From Brevibacillus fulvus (GTDB lineage Bacteria > Bacillota > Bacilli > Brevibacillales > Brevibacillaceae), in contig NZ_JAFBEB010000001.1 of assembly GCF_016908525.1 (NCBI RefSeq), forward strand, positions 612,072 to 676,071: a DNA stretch of 64,000 nucleotides. Direction: 5' to 3'. This document shows positions 27,466-36,933 of the stretch, piece after piece. Within the stretch, counting starts at the first letter, position 1. Each line of letters begins with the position of its first letter. A program made the translations under genes and the position numbers. Under the pieces are notes generated by a model, which had not been told where the DNA came from, searched no databases, and saw nothing but the letters and a program-made list of their open reading frames with translations.

Positions 27466-27669
27466 TCATCCTCCTCCCACAAAATGAACGATTTCAATCC
27501 GATCCCCTTCCGCTACCGGTGTTGTCTCATAACGGGCGCGATCAACGATTTCTCCATTTGCTTCCACGACCACAATCTTGGCTTGCAATTGGAAATAATC
27601 CAGCAGTTCATGGACTGTTCTCACATTGTTGACTTCTACGATTTTTCCGTTAACCTGAAGTTGCATCAT
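27466..27669 (-). CDS. thiS: Sulfur-carrier protein ThiS
   Basis: A 67-residue ubiquitin-fold protein (MQLQVNGKIVEV) ending in the required Gly-Gly tail (VHFVGGG), which is converted to a thiocarboxylate for ThiG. The first two codons are both ATG; the second is slightly better spaced from GGGGGG. It is the first gene behind the TPP riboswitch. Confidence 0.92.
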   Translation of the reverse strand: MMQLQVNGKIVEVNNVRTVHELLDYFQLQAKIVVVEANGEIVDRARYETTPVAEGDRIEIVHFVGGG

Positions 27670-27693
27670 GTCCCCCCATCGGCACAGAAATGA

Positions 27694-27742
27694 TAAAAAA
27701 ACAAAAAAGCTCCTTCGCCTGCCGGTCAGCCGACAAGGAAGA
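27694..27742 (-). terminator. Second terminator in the thi leader, just before thiS
   Basis: CTTCCTTGTCGG and CCGGCAGGCGAAGG pair with one bulge and some G-U pairs around a small loop, and TTTTTTGTTTTTTT follows on the minus strand. It ends only about 25 bp before thiS, so the whole operon depends on reading through it. Confidence 0.65.
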
Positions 27743-27778
27743 AGCAGACATCCTGTTGTGCAAAGCAGATGATAAAAA

Positions 27779-27800
27779 AACCATCCGCCGCCGGATGGTT
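27779..27800 (-). terminator. First terminator in the thi leader
   Basis: CCATCCG and CGGATGG form a 7-bp stem with a 4-nt loop, extended by AA/TT, followed by a T run on the minus strand. It lies about 70 bp past the riboswitch and is the likely expression platform. Confidence 0.75.
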
Positions 27801-27870
27801 ATCGCTCATCAGAATGGTTTGGTCAGTGCAAAGCTGCTTCACTGAACAAATCACGCTCATTGTTGATTTA

Positions 27871-27958
27871 CCTCTTCCTCCGCTGGCATGACCCAGGTCA
27901 GGTTCTACGGTCAGCAACACCTTCGTTGCAATCTCAGCCGACTATGCTCGGCCCCCGT
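27871..27958 (-). promoter_or_regulatory. TPP riboswitch (THI element)
   Basis: The minus strand shows the conserved aptamer parts in order: GGGGGCCGAGCA at the start, CTGAGATTGCAACGAAGG, then GAACCTGACCTGGGTCATGC near the 3' side and CCAGCGGAGG at the end. Thiamin diphosphate binding would favour the downstream terminators and shut off thiSG-ylmB-tenA-thiZXY. Confidence 0.95.
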
Positions 27959-28047
27959 TTGGCAATGATTATGAAGTTGGGTACGAACTAAAATTACCAC
28001 GCAGTGTTTCGTTTGTAAAGCAAAATTATCCGGATTGCTTCTCTGCC

Positions 28048-28434
28048 TTATTCGCCAAAGTAATCCTGACGCAATTGTGTCAACTCTTGCAAGGAACGCT
28101 GCCAAAACGCGATTCGTTTTTCTGCGAGCCTCATTTCTTGCAGCAAGGCTTGTTGCAATGATTCCCGATAGTCGGGAACTTCGCCTGCGTACGGCTGCAA
28201 TTGCCCGATCGGCACGACTGCCTTTTCTTGATAAGCCAGTGCGCGACGCTGATGGAACAACGGTACCTCGACTTCCTGGGGATGATGCAAGTCACCTTGC
28301 TCCGGATGCTTCACCACCGCCAAAATTTTGACCACAGCCCGCGGCGGCGTCCATTCTATCAGTTCTGCGATATACTGACCGCTTTTGTAGGTCGCCAAAA
28401 CCAAATCTCCAGCGTTACCGGCATCAATCGCCAT
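28048..28434 (-). CDS. kapB: Kinase-associated protein B (KapB)
   Basis: A 128-residue protein matching the KapB family: ATYKSGQYIAELIEW at residues 14-28, VVKHPEQGDLHHP at about 40-52, FHQRRALAYQEKAVV near 60-74, and a C-terminal helix. In Bacillus subtilis KapB is needed for the phosphorelay kinase KinB to act. No lipobox is visible here, so this copy looks cytoplasmic. It lies 6 bp after alaX and probably shares its transcript. No KinB gene is in the window. Confidence 0.85.
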   Translation of the reverse strand: MAIDAGNAGDLVLATYKSGQYIAELIEWTPPRAVVKILAVVKHPEQGDLHHPQEVEVPLFHQRRALAYQEKAVVPIGQLQPYAGEVPDYRESLQQALLQEMRLAEKRIAFWQRSLQELTQLRQDYFGE

Positions 28435-28440
28435 GAAACT

Positions 28441-29679
28441 TCACTCCTTCGTTACGGTCGTCTTGCTGTTCAACGCCTGTTCCAGTCGATTCGCGGCATG
28501 CTCCATCACTTGCTGCACCGGGATGGAGGCAATTCCGCCGCCTTGCGCCATATGCGGATTACCGCCGCCTTTCCCCTCGATCAGGGGAAGAACCTCTTGC
28601 AACAGTTGGTTCATCGGATAGTGTACCGCTTGTCCGCTGGCAAACACCAATTGGGTTTTCTCGTTGGCCGCGAACAGCAATGCCACGCTTTGCGATGACA
28701 ACTCCGCTATGCGCTGTGCCAGCTTTTGCAGCGACGGCATCGGCCGTTGGGAAAAACATGCTGTCACCAACAAGGCGTCTTGTACGGATCGGGCTTGCTG
28801 CAACAGCTCTTTTGCTTCTGTATCCAAAAGCCGGGTTTCGGCCGTTTGCAACGCTTTTTTCATCTTCTCCGCTTCTGCCTGCAGCCTATCCACGGCAGCG
28901 GGCAGCTCCCGTTCCGGTGCAAGCAATTGCTTGGACAGCGTCTGCAAGGTTTGCATATTTTTGCCCATTTCGGTCAATACGCGCCAGCCACAGATGAACT
29001 CCACCCGTACATTTCCTTTGTTTCGCTGCCAGGTCAAGATTTTGATCGGGCCAACTTCGCCGGTATGAGACGGATGCGTACCTCCACACGGATTGTGATC
29101 AATATTTTCGATCGTAACGATCCGGATATTTTCCGTGACAGTCGGCTGTTTGCGCAGCGGCATGGCGGACAGTTCTTCCGTTGTCACAAACCGGGCGGTA
29201 ATCGGCCGGTTTTCAAAGACGATCCGATTGGCTAACTGTTCCGCTTGCCGCGCTGTCTCTTCCGTCAGTTCAGCGGTGGCGATGTCGATCGTCACCCGCT
29301 CTGTTCCGAGATGAAAACCAACCGTCGGTGCGCCGAACGTATCATCAAAAACGGCGGAGAGAATGTGTTGTCCGGTATGCTGCTGCATGTGATCGAAGCG
29401 GCGTTCCCAGTCAATGCTACCCGTCACCTCCGCAGCGGATTCCGGCAGACTGCGCTCCAAAAAGTGCCTGATCTGCCCGTCGATCTCTTCAACCTCCACT
29501 ACCCGCACGCCGTTGATCGTGCCAAGGTCGCATGGTTGTCCGCCGCCTGTCGGATAAAAGACGGTTTGCCGCAACACCACGTACGGTCTGCCAGCTTGGT
29601 CAACTCCCGCCTCTTCCAAGGTGGAGGTGAAAGTTTGGCAATAAGCGTCTGCGTAATACAATTTGTCGTTGTTCTCCAT
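28441..29679 (-). CDS. Alanyl-tRNA editing protein (AlaX-L, DHHA1 domain)
   Basis: A 412-residue free-standing editing factor. The N-terminal AlaRS-like part has FYPTGGGQPCD, the editing-domain zinc motif QQHTGQHIL (HxxxH) near residue 100, and the second metal motif CGGTHPS near 210. A coiled linker (about 255-300) and a C-terminal DHHA1 domain with GGGNPHMAQGGG follow. It hydrolyses Ser- or Gly-mischarged tRNA-Ala. Of the size classes it fits AlaX-L. ATG follows GGAGAAATT. Confidence 0.9.
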   Translation of the reverse strand: MENNDKLYYADAYCQTFTSTLEEAGVDQAGRPYVVLRQTVFYPTGGGQPCDLGTINGVRVVEVEEIDGQIRHFLERSLPESAAEVTGSIDWERRFDHMQQHTGQHILSAVFDDTFGAPTVGFHLGTERVTIDIATAELTEETARQAEQLANRIVFENRPITARFVTTEELSAMPLRKQPTVTENIRIVTIENIDHNPCGGTHPSHTGEVGPIKILTWQRNKGNVRVEFICGWRVLTEMGKNMQTLQTLSKQLLAPERELPAAVDRLQAEAEKMKKALQTAETRLLDTEAKELLQQARSVQDALLVTACFSQRPMPSLQKLAQRIAELSSQSVALLFAANEKTQLVFASGQAVHYPMNQLLQEVLPLIEGKGGGNPHMAQGGGIASIPVQQVMEHAANRLEQALNSKTTVTKE

Positions 29680-29775
29680 AATTTCTCCTTGTCGAACGAT
29701 TTTTTCTGCGTCGTTTATGCTATTTTTTGACCAACAGCGATTCTTGCCGGATAATAAAAAAAGGAGGTGCCCTGT

Positions 29776-30174
29776 ATGGTCAAAAAATATTTTACCGTTG
29801 AGGAAGCAAATGAACTTTTACCATATGTAAAATCGGAACTGACTTTTTTGCAAAAGACAAAAGCGGAATTTTATCAAAAGTATCACGAGCTGCAAGCGCT
29901 GAAAAAACAGACTTCCGGACAATCTGCCGCTGAAATTGAGTCGGCCGTTTTTGCCTTGGAATGCTCGCTGGAATTTCTCGAGCTGGAGTTGCGCCTTCAT
30001 ATCGAGCGGATTCAAGAAAAAGGCATCCAACTGAAAGACATCGATCTCGGTTTATTTGATTTTCCGGCCTTTGTTGACGGTCGTGAAGTGCTGCTCTGTT
30101 GGAAACAAGGAGAGCCCGCCGTCCTGCATTATCACGGACTCGACGAAGGCTTTCTCGGCCGCAAATCGCTCTAG
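29776..30174 (+). CDS. DUF2203 family protein
   Basis: About 132 residues from ATG 29776, which has AAGGAGG at 8 bp; a GTG nine bases upstream overlaps that site. The N-terminus is KYFTVEEANELLPYVKSEL, followed by coiled-coil helices. The conserved end is LFDFPAFVDGREVLLCWKQG, then FHGLDEG-like HYHGLDEGF. This is the DUF2203 pattern; the function is unknown. It appears monocistronic. Confidence 0.85.
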   Translation: MVKKYFTVEEANELLPYVKSELTFLQKTKAEFYQKYHELQALKKQTSGQSAAEIESAVFALECSLEFLELELRLHIERIQEKGIQLKDIDLGLFDFPAFVDGREVLLCWKQGEPAVLHYHGLDEGFLGRKSL

Positions 30175-30325
30175 CCGCGCCACCCGCAAATACTGCTGGC
30201 GGGAATTGCAACGCTTCTTCCTGCATTCTCCGCCTGCATGCGGCGAAAAACGTTCAGGCGCAATCCTCGATCGCCGCTTCTTTTCTGTTTTTATCTTATC
30301 ATGTTGCCGCTCAGAAGCAACAGTC

Positions 30326-30652
30326 TCAGCCATTCTCGTTTTCCCAATACGGCCTTAATTGCTGATACAAATAATCGACCGACTGCAGCGCATAGAACCG
30401 CTTCACTTCCCGCCCTTGCGAAAAGACAAGCAGACACGGCACGCTTTGCACCTGCCATGACTGTGCCACGTCCGGCATCGTATTGATGTTGGCTCGGCAA
30501 ATCGCCAATTGCCCTGCCGACAGCTCCATGATGATTTGCAACATTCGTTCAGCCAGCTTGCATGTGCCGCAAAAAGGCGTGAACAACAACAACGCAAATG
30601 TCTCCTGCCGCGCTTGCTTGTGTCTGATCTCTTCCCGGTTCAACAGTCTCAT
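30326..30652 (-). CDS. Thioredoxin-family protein
   Basis: A 108-residue soluble thioredoxin fold. The redox motif is CGTC at residues 28-31 (FTPFCGTCKLAER), where classical thioredoxin has CGPC. The cis-proline loop is SVPCLLVF, with an extra cysteine directly after the proline. No signal peptide. It may act as a cytoplasmic disulfide reductase or a YtpP-like protein. It stands alone. Confidence 0.82.
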   Translation of the reverse strand: MRLLNREEIRHKQARQETFALLLFTPFCGTCKLAERMLQIIMELSAGQLAICRANINTMPDVAQSWQVQSVPCLLVFSQGREVKRFYALQSVDYLYQQLRPYWENENG

Positions 30653-30734
30653 GGCATCCGTCTCCCTCTATGTCCGAATTGATTACGCAAACAAAAACCT
30701 TGCAACCTGTTGTCGGCTGCAAGGCTGTCGACCG

Positions 30735-30885
30735 TTACCCTTTCAGCAAAAACGGATTGCCGTCCGGGTCGGTAAAGCGAGCGAATGTTCCGTTTTGTTG
30801 ATCTTCCACATAAACGGCAACCGTCGCAATTTGTTTGATCATGCTTTCGATCTCCTTCGCTGCATCGTAATACTCAGATCGTGTC
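30735..30885 (-). pseudogene. C-terminal remnant of a VOC (glyoxalase-fold) protein
   Basis: A frame too short to be an ordinary gene reads SEYYDAAKEIESMIKQIA, then VAVYVEDQQNGTFARFTDPD and GNPFLLKG. The FTDPDGNPF ending is the hallmark of the last strand of VOC/glyoxalase domains. The N-terminal half is missing. The frame runs directly into the end of the upstream ACT-domain gene in another frame. An internal ATG (30840-30842) after AAGGAG could make a 35-residue peptide. I read it as a decayed 5'-truncated gene. Confidence 0.6.
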
Positions 30886-30889
30886 GACT

Positions 30890-31411
30890 CTACACAACTG
30901 TCGGTAAAGGCAGGACGCGGGTCACATTCGGCAAATGATTCAGCGCCGCAATCACTTGTGGATCGATCTGCTCATCCGTCAAGGAGATAAGCAGGGCGTT
31001 CTTTCCTTTTTGCTCCCGTGAAACGTTCAGCTTGGATATGTTCAATTGATTTTCCGCCAGGATTCGCGAAACATCATAAATAACCCCTGGATAATCAATA
31101 TGATAGACCAGGACACCGTGAGCGCCAGCGGTAATGCGGCAGGTGCAATAATTGACTTCCCCAATATACACATCCCGGTAATCCCGCGCCAACAAATAGC
31201 GGTTGCCGGCGACTTTCACGATGGCCAGCTGATTCGAATACTCGCCGGAACTGGACTGTACGCGCACATCTGTGCCCAAACCGGCCAAAAGCGCGGCTGT
31301 CATCTCGCTTTGCCGTTCATGCGCTAATATGTTGAGACTGGCCTCGGTCCAATCCGGTTCCAACAAACGGATCATTTTCGCCAAACTCGTCAATTGGCTG
31401 AATTCCTCCAT
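30890..31411 (-). CDS. ACT-domain regulatory protein (SerA-tail-like)
   Basis: About 173 residues from ATG 31411 (a TTG six codons earlier is possible). The first two thirds resemble the intervening domain at the end of phosphoglycerate dehydrogenase or serine dehydratase (VQSSSGEYSNQLAIVKVAG). The C-terminus is an ACT domain (VLVYHIDYPGVIYDVSRILA, then LNISKLNVSREQKGKNALL). There is no catalytic domain. It may be a stand-alone amino-acid sensor. Its stop coincides with the start of the VOC remnant. Confidence 0.65.
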   Translation of the reverse strand: MEEFSQLTSLAKMIRLLEPDWTEASLNILAHERQSEMTAALLAGLGTDVRVQSSSGEYSNQLAIVKVAGNRYLLARDYRDVYIGEVNYCTCRITAGAHGVLVYHIDYPGVIYDVSRILAENQLNISKLNVSREQKGKNALLISLTDEQIDPQVIAALNHLPNVTRVLPLPTVV

Positions 31412-31439
31412 ATTCCCACACACCTTCAATCATTCGCAG

Positions 31440-31763
31440 CTATTCAAAAATCCATGCTTCTTTTTCTTTTATTATAGAAGAGTAATTGTTGGCGCGATAC
31501 CAGGCTGTCATCGTTTTACCGTCTTTTGCGTAGGTAATTTTGAATACGGTGTTCCCCTTCCCGCTCTCGCCAAACGGGCTATCCTCTTGCGATACAATCT
31601 CAATATGCTGGACTTCGCCCTGATGTGTGGCGATCACCTGTTTGATCTCCTGGACATGCTGTTCGTTTGCTCCCCGCATGCCAAAAAAACCGATCAAACC
31701 CATGACGACGGCCAGCAATAAAAAGCCGATTACGACCACTTTTGATTTCGTTGTAGCTTCCAC
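31440..31763 (-). CDS. Hypothetical membrane-anchored protein
   Basis: A 107-residue protein from GTG behind TAGGAGA. One N-terminal hydrophobic helix (VVVIGFLLLAVVMGLIGFF, residues 9-27) is followed by a soluble domain of about 75 residues ending in KITYAKDGKTMTAWYRANN. The topology would place the C-terminal part outside the membrane. I do not recognise a characterised family. It lies between mnmA and the ACT gene, 24 bp after mnmA. Confidence 0.65.
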   Translation of the reverse strand: MEATTKSKVVVIGFLLLAVVMGLIGFFGMRGANEQHVQEIKQVIATHQGEVQHIEIVSQEDSPFGESGKGNTVFKITYAKDGKTMTAWYRANNYSSIIKEKEAWIFE

Positions 31764-31787
31764 TCGGTTCTCCTATCCTTTCTGCTA

Positions 31788-32921
<1,134 letters not shown>

Positions 32922-33042
32922 CTATACAGCTTACCACGTTTCTCAAAAAGAATCATGTTTGAAGATACAAAAAGAGACAGCGCAATGCAAGTCATGCGAC
33001 CGCTCGAGACGAGCAAGCTGACAAATCCGTTCCCGGATGCAT

Positions 33043-33071
33043 AAAAAAACTGCCTGAACATATACAGGCAG
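33043..33071 (-). terminator. Intrinsic terminator after tlp
   Basis: CTGCCTG and CAGGCAG arms with an 8-nt loop are followed by a run of seven T on the minus strand, 22 bp past the stop of tlp. Confidence 0.85.
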
Positions 33072-33093
33072 ATCAGCAGTTGTAAAAAGAACA

Positions 33094-33315
33094 TTATTGT
33101 TGGTCGGACACTTCGTCCTTGATTTCGGCGCGGAATCCTTCGATGCTTTCCTCACGACGCCGGTTTTTTTGCATGATGTTGCTTCGTTCCTCGGCGGAGA
33201 TTTCATCTTCATGGGCATTCAGATAGTCTTTGGCTTCATCCATGTTTTCCATCGTGTTGGAAATCATCTTCTGAAGTTTTTCTGCGTTGTCTGAACGATC
33301 ATCCGGCTTTGCCAT
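33094..33315 (-). CDS. tlp: Small acid-soluble spore protein Tlp
   Basis: A 73-residue protein from ATG 33313-33315 behind AAAGGGGTG; a longer in-frame start has no support. The start MAKPDDRSDNAEKLQKMI and the end NRRREESIEGFRAEIKDE are the family signature. Tlp is made in the forespore and packed in the spore core. This copy is slightly longer than the usual 60-80 residue range midpoint because of a Glu-rich insert. It marks the organism as a spore former. Confidence 0.92.
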   Translation of the reverse strand: MAKPDDRSDNAEKLQKMISNTMENMDEAKDYLNAHEDEISAEERSNIMQKNRRREESIEGFRAEIKDEVSDQQ

Positions 33316-33397
33316 ACCTAACACCCCTTTGGGAAACAGTTGTCTTACGTTAAGCAGTTTGTACAACCTCGGGGCAGTTTATGTATGCGCCAAACGC

Positions 33398-33583
33398 TCA
33401 AGATCTGCCGATACGGCCATAAACAAAAAACAAACCGTATGTAAAGATGGCCAAGTACAGGACAGTATCCCAAAGACCGACCCGATAATATTCATACAGG
33501 ATTCCCAGCGCCATCGAAAACGACCGGATCAAGACGTAGCCGACAAAAAACTTCAGAAAAAATGAAACCCACTCCTGTGACAA
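33398..33583 (-). CDS. Small membrane protein, 61 aa
   Basis: TTG 33581-33583 follows AAGGAGG at 9 bp. Two hydrophobic stretches (FFLKFFVGYVLIRSF, then VLYLAIFTYGLFFVYG) suggest a two-span membrane protein. I do not recognise a family. It is separated from tlp by about 80 bp and is divergent from the LysE-type gene. Confidence 0.55.
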   Translation of the reverse strand: MSQEWVSFFLKFFVGYVLIRSFSMALGILYEYYRVGLWDTVLYLAIFTYGLFFVYGRIGRS

Positions 33584-33792
33584 AACAGAAAGCCTCCTTA
33601 TCTCACTTTCTTCATTCCTTTTTTATTATAAGCCTGATACGCTCGTTGGTGTCATTTGATTTTGTGCAATTTTGGCAGAAGATGAAAAAGATTTGAAAAA
33701 AAGCGAACCGTTTTGTAGTATAACGATATGTCAGAATAGTTGCCATTTTCTTGCGCACGCAACGATTGTGGCTATCCAAGGGGTGCGTGATT

Positions 33793-34428
33793 GTGTTTGT
33801 CACCGGTTTTTTGTTAAGTTTGTCGCTTTGTCTCGATTTGGGCATCGTTAATGTGGCCATGGTCAAGACCGGCATCGAACGAGGCTTTTTGCCTTCCCTC
33901 TCCCTCGGCTTTGGCTCCTGCTTCGGAGATTTGGCCTATGCTTTGCTGTCAATGGTCGGGATGACCCTTTTGCTTGAATATACGGTTGTTCGCTGGATAT
34001 TATGGATCGGCGGAACCTTGTTTTTGCTGAAACTGACCTATGACATGCTGAAAGAGGCTTTCCGCGGCAAACAGCTTTCCATGAGTGGGGACCCGCTGCA
34101 AAAAAAACCAAACTTGCTTGGCTTGTTTGGCAAAGGCGTGGCATTAGCGATGGCTTCGCCGAGTGCCATTCTCTGGTTCGCCACAGTCGGCGGCAGTCTG
34201 ATCGCTGCGCAAACCGCCCACGCGCAGACCGGCTACCTTCAGTTTCTCGCCGGATTTTTTACGGCCGGCTTGCTCTGGTCGCTTGTCATCGCCTTTCTCA
34301 GTTCACGCGGCCGAAAACTGATGGGCGGCAAACTGCTACGCTCATTTTCCATCACTTCTGCGCTGATCTTTCTGTATTTCGCTGCCCATGTGTTCTGGAA
34401 TGGCTATACCGAATTTGTCGCTTTGTAA
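33793..34428 (+). CDS. LysE-family transporter
   Basis: About 211 residues from GTG 33793, with AAGGGG at 9 bp; an earlier GTG is too close to that site. Six hydrophobic spans are apparent. The first span carries the family pattern SLCLDLGIVNVAMVKTG and the middle SPSAILWFATVGGSLI (in LysE proteins this region is usually NPKAIL). It is an inner-membrane exporter of amino acids or related metabolites; the substrate is unknown. It is convergent with the ECF ATPase gene. Confidence 0.8.
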   Translation: MFVTGFLLSLSLCLDLGIVNVAMVKTGIERGFLPSLSLGFGSCFGDLAYALLSMVGMTLLLEYTVVRWILWIGGTLFLLKLTYDMLKEAFRGKQLSMSGDPLQKKPNLLGLFGKGVALAMASPSAILWFATVGGSLIAAQTAHAQTGYLQFLAGFFTAGLLWSLVIAFLSSRGRKLMGGKLLRSFSITSALIFLYFAAHVFWNGYTEFVAL

Positions 34429-34432
34429 AAAG

Positions 34433-36040
34433 TCAGCTTGTCTCCGGCCTGCGCCGCCATTTATACAACTGCGGCATGAAGGAAAAAGAGTGTTGGAAGA
34501 CAGCGTCCGGCGATCCGTCGGAGGCGATTTGCCCCTGGTAAAGAATCGTCACCCGATTGGCATACGCGAGCGCAAATTCCACGTCATGCGTGATGACGAC
34601 CGTGCTTTTCACTCCGGGCAACTGATGCAGCAAGTGATTGAGCTTGTCTTTTTGCCGCTGGTCCAGGCCGCGTGTCGGCTCATCCAAAATCAGCAGTTCC
34701 GGACTGGCTGCCAGCAAAATCCCCAAAGCAAGCCGCTGCCGCTCCCCGCCGCTTAAATCATGAGGATGACGATCGCGATAGAGCGACAACCCGGTAACAT
34801 CGAGCAAAGCCGCCAACGTCCAATCGGCTTTTCCCGGATTTCCGAGGGCAAAAGTCAACTCTTGCTCCACGGTTTCATATAAAAAGTAATCGCTCGGATT
34901 TTGCGACAGATACCCGATTCTGCCGTGCATCAATGACTGGTTCGCATGAATGGCATGGCCTTCCCAGGACAATGTCCCTTGTCGCAGCGGGACTGCTCCG
35001 GCCAGCACTTTGGCCAGTGTGCTTTTGCCTGCGCCATTTTCCCCCAACAACGCGATCCGCTCGCCTGCGCCAATGGTATAGGACAGTTGATGCAGCACAT
35101 CCCGCCCCTTTTCATAGCCAGCTGTGCCATGTTCCAAGACGAGCAAAGGCGCACGCGTTTGTGCCGCTGTCGAAGCAGTCTCGGCCGGCTCCCGCTGTTC
35201 GGCTGTATTTGACTGCGCCCGCGCTTCTTTGACGGTTATCGGTACATGCTCTCGCTGACCGCCAGATGGCTTCAGAAAATGCCGGGTAATTGGCGGCAAG
35301 TAATTTTGCCATTCCGGGACAGAATCCGCTGCCAGTTGGATAAACCCCCGCGGTGAACCATCGTATGCGACCCGCCCCTGGTCGAAAAAGAGGATGCGAT
35401 CGGCAAGATGGAAACAGCGATCTACTCGATGCTCGCTCATCAACACCGTCAGCCCCCATTCTTCATTCAGCCGCCGCAACACATGAAGCACCGCTTCGGC
35501 ATGGACCGGATCGAGCTGTGAAGTCGGCTCGTCCAACAGCACCACCCGCGGATACAAAGTCAGCAAACTGGCCAAAGCAAGCCGCTGCTTTTCTCCGCCG
35601 CTGAGCGTGTAAGTTGCGCGATGCAGCCAATCTCCCAGACCAAACAGATGGCTGATCTCGGCCAGTCGGCTCCGCATCTCTGTCCACGGCAATCCGATAT
35701 TCTCCATCGCAAACACCAGTTCGCGTTCGACCGTATCCAGCAAAATTTGCCGCTCAGGGTCCTGATTGAGCAAGGCAAGCGAACGGACTACCTCCCGCTG
35801 CGACAACGTATGCAGCTCTTTGCCGGCAAACATGACGTTTCCGCTGATGGTTCCGCCATAAAACCGCGGAACCAGCCCGTTCAACGCCCGCAGAAAGGTC
35901 GATTTGCCGCTCCCGCTCGCTCCGAGCAACAGGACAAACTCTCCTTCTTCGATCTTGACCTGGATGTTTTGCAAAGCTGGCTGCTCGGCTTCCGGATATT
36001 GATAGGTAAGTTGTTCGCAACTGCACAGCACCATCGTCAC
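34433..36040 (-). CDS. ECF transporter double ATPase (fused A-A')
   Basis: About 535 residues with two ABC ATPase domains in one chain. Domain 1 has Walker A GASGSGKST (about 43-51), signature LSGGEKQRL and Walker B VVLLDEPTS. Domain 2 has Walker A GENGAGKST (about 335), LSGGERQRL and LLILDEPTRGLD. GTG 36038-36040 overlaps the upstream stop (GTGA). This fused layout is usual for energy-coupling factor vitamin importers. With EcfT and the S component it powers uptake; the cobalamin riboswitch points to vitamin B12. Confidence 0.9.
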   Translation of the reverse strand: MTMVLCSCEQLTYQYPEAEQPALQNIQVKIEEGEFVLLLGASGSGKSTFLRALNGLVPRFYGGTISGNVMFAGKELHTLSQREVVRSLALLNQDPERQILLDTVERELVFAMENIGLPWTEMRSRLAEISHLFGLGDWLHRATYTLSGGEKQRLALASLLTLYPRVVLLDEPTSQLDPVHAEAVLHVLRRLNEEWGLTVLMSEHRVDRCFHLADRILFFDQGRVAYDGSPRGFIQLAADSVPEWQNYLPPITRHFLKPSGGQREHVPITVKEARAQSNTAEQREPAETASTAAQTRAPLLVLEHGTAGYEKGRDVLHQLSYTIGAGERIALLGENGAGKSTLAKVLAGAVPLRQGTLSWEGHAIHANQSLMHGRIGYLSQNPSDYFLYETVEQELTFALGNPGKADWTLAALLDVTGLSLYRDRHPHDLSGGERQRLALGILLAASPELLILDEPTRGLDQRQKDKLNHLLHQLPGVKSTVVITHDVEFALAYANRVTILYQGQIASDGSPDAVFQHSFSFMPQLYKWRRRPETS

Positions 36041-36933
36041 ATTTCCTCCCCTCTGCGAAACCAAATGATCGGCACAATTGATAAAAGCAGAAAACAGCCC
36101 AATCCAAACAGGTCACCAAGCGGATCGGGCCAGGAAAAAAGCGGAAAAAAGGCGAATTGACCTACACCCAGCCCTTTGGCATACAGTGCAAATGCAAACG
36201 GCAGCAAAAGCAGCAGGACCCCGGTTTTTTCCCGTGGCCGCAACGCCATTCGCTGGTAGCTCGACCTTTTCCCGCTGCCAAACCCGCGCGCGTACAATGT
36301 TTCCGCTGTCAGCCATGCTCCTTCCAGTGCGCTGTGCAACAAAGGACGCAGCAACAACCAGCTATACCGAACCTGTCCCAACCCGTTTGCCCGCTGTGGT
36401 TCCAGTCCCCGCAGTTTGGCGGTTTCCCGAATTCGCCGGTATTCGTGCTGCAGGAATGGAACCAGGCGAATGGACAAAAGCGCTGTGGTAACAAAGCGAG
36501 GCGCCGCTTCGGCAAACAGGAAAAAAAACCGGTCATGATCAACCAACCGTTGAAACAGTTGGGAGACGAGCAGCAAAATCACCAGACGGATGACGCCGCA
36601 AAGCGAATAACTCAGCTCTTCCACCGTCGCATCCAGCCGTCCCAAATAGGGCAAAATCGGCCCTTTCCACAGATAGGTTCGCCCTTCATGCAAAACAAGC
36701 GTGTTCAAGCATAAATAGGCGAACCCGAACAGCAACGTCATTGCAAAAAACGGCCGCAACTGCGCAAATGCCCCTTCTTGTTTTGCCCAGACAGCGATCA
36801 ATACCAGTTGTCCACAGAGAAACAATGGATGCAGTTCCCATAAAAACGCAAACAGCAGCTGTGTCGCCAGATGCAATACAACAATCGCCGGATGGGCGAT
36901 TTGCCAAACATTCCGTTCTGCCTCACTTTTCAC
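36037..36933 (-). CDS. ECF transporter transmembrane coupling protein (EcfT)
   Basis: About 298 residues from GTG 36931-36933 behind AAAGGAGG, overlapping the S-component gene by 11 bp. Several hydrophobic spans are followed by a cytoplasmic section with the coupling-helix motif RIRETAKLRGLE (residues about 185-196) and a later TLYARGFG (ARG motif). These two Arg motifs are what EcfT uses to touch the ATPases. It links the S component to the fused ATPase. Confidence 0.88.
   Translation of the reverse strand: MKSEAERNVWQIAHPAIVVLHLATQLLFAFLWELHPLFLCGQLVLIAVWAKQEGAFAQLRPFFAMTLLFGFAYLCLNTLVLHEGRTYLWKGPILPYLGRLDATVEELSYSLCGVIRLVILLLVSQLFQRLVDHDRFFFLFAEAAPRFVTTALLSIRLVPFLQHEYRRIRETAKLRGLEPQRANGLGQVRYSWLLLRPLLHSALEGAWLTAETLYARGFGSGKRSSYQRMALRPREKTGVLLLLLPFAFALYAKGLGVGQFAFFPLFSWPDPLGDLFGLGCFLLLSIVPIIWFRRGEEM

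Noticed and set aside
27726..27860. 44-codon frame in the thi leader as a normal gene
   Set aside because: It spans both terminators and has no family match. I keep it only as a possible leader peptide under findings.
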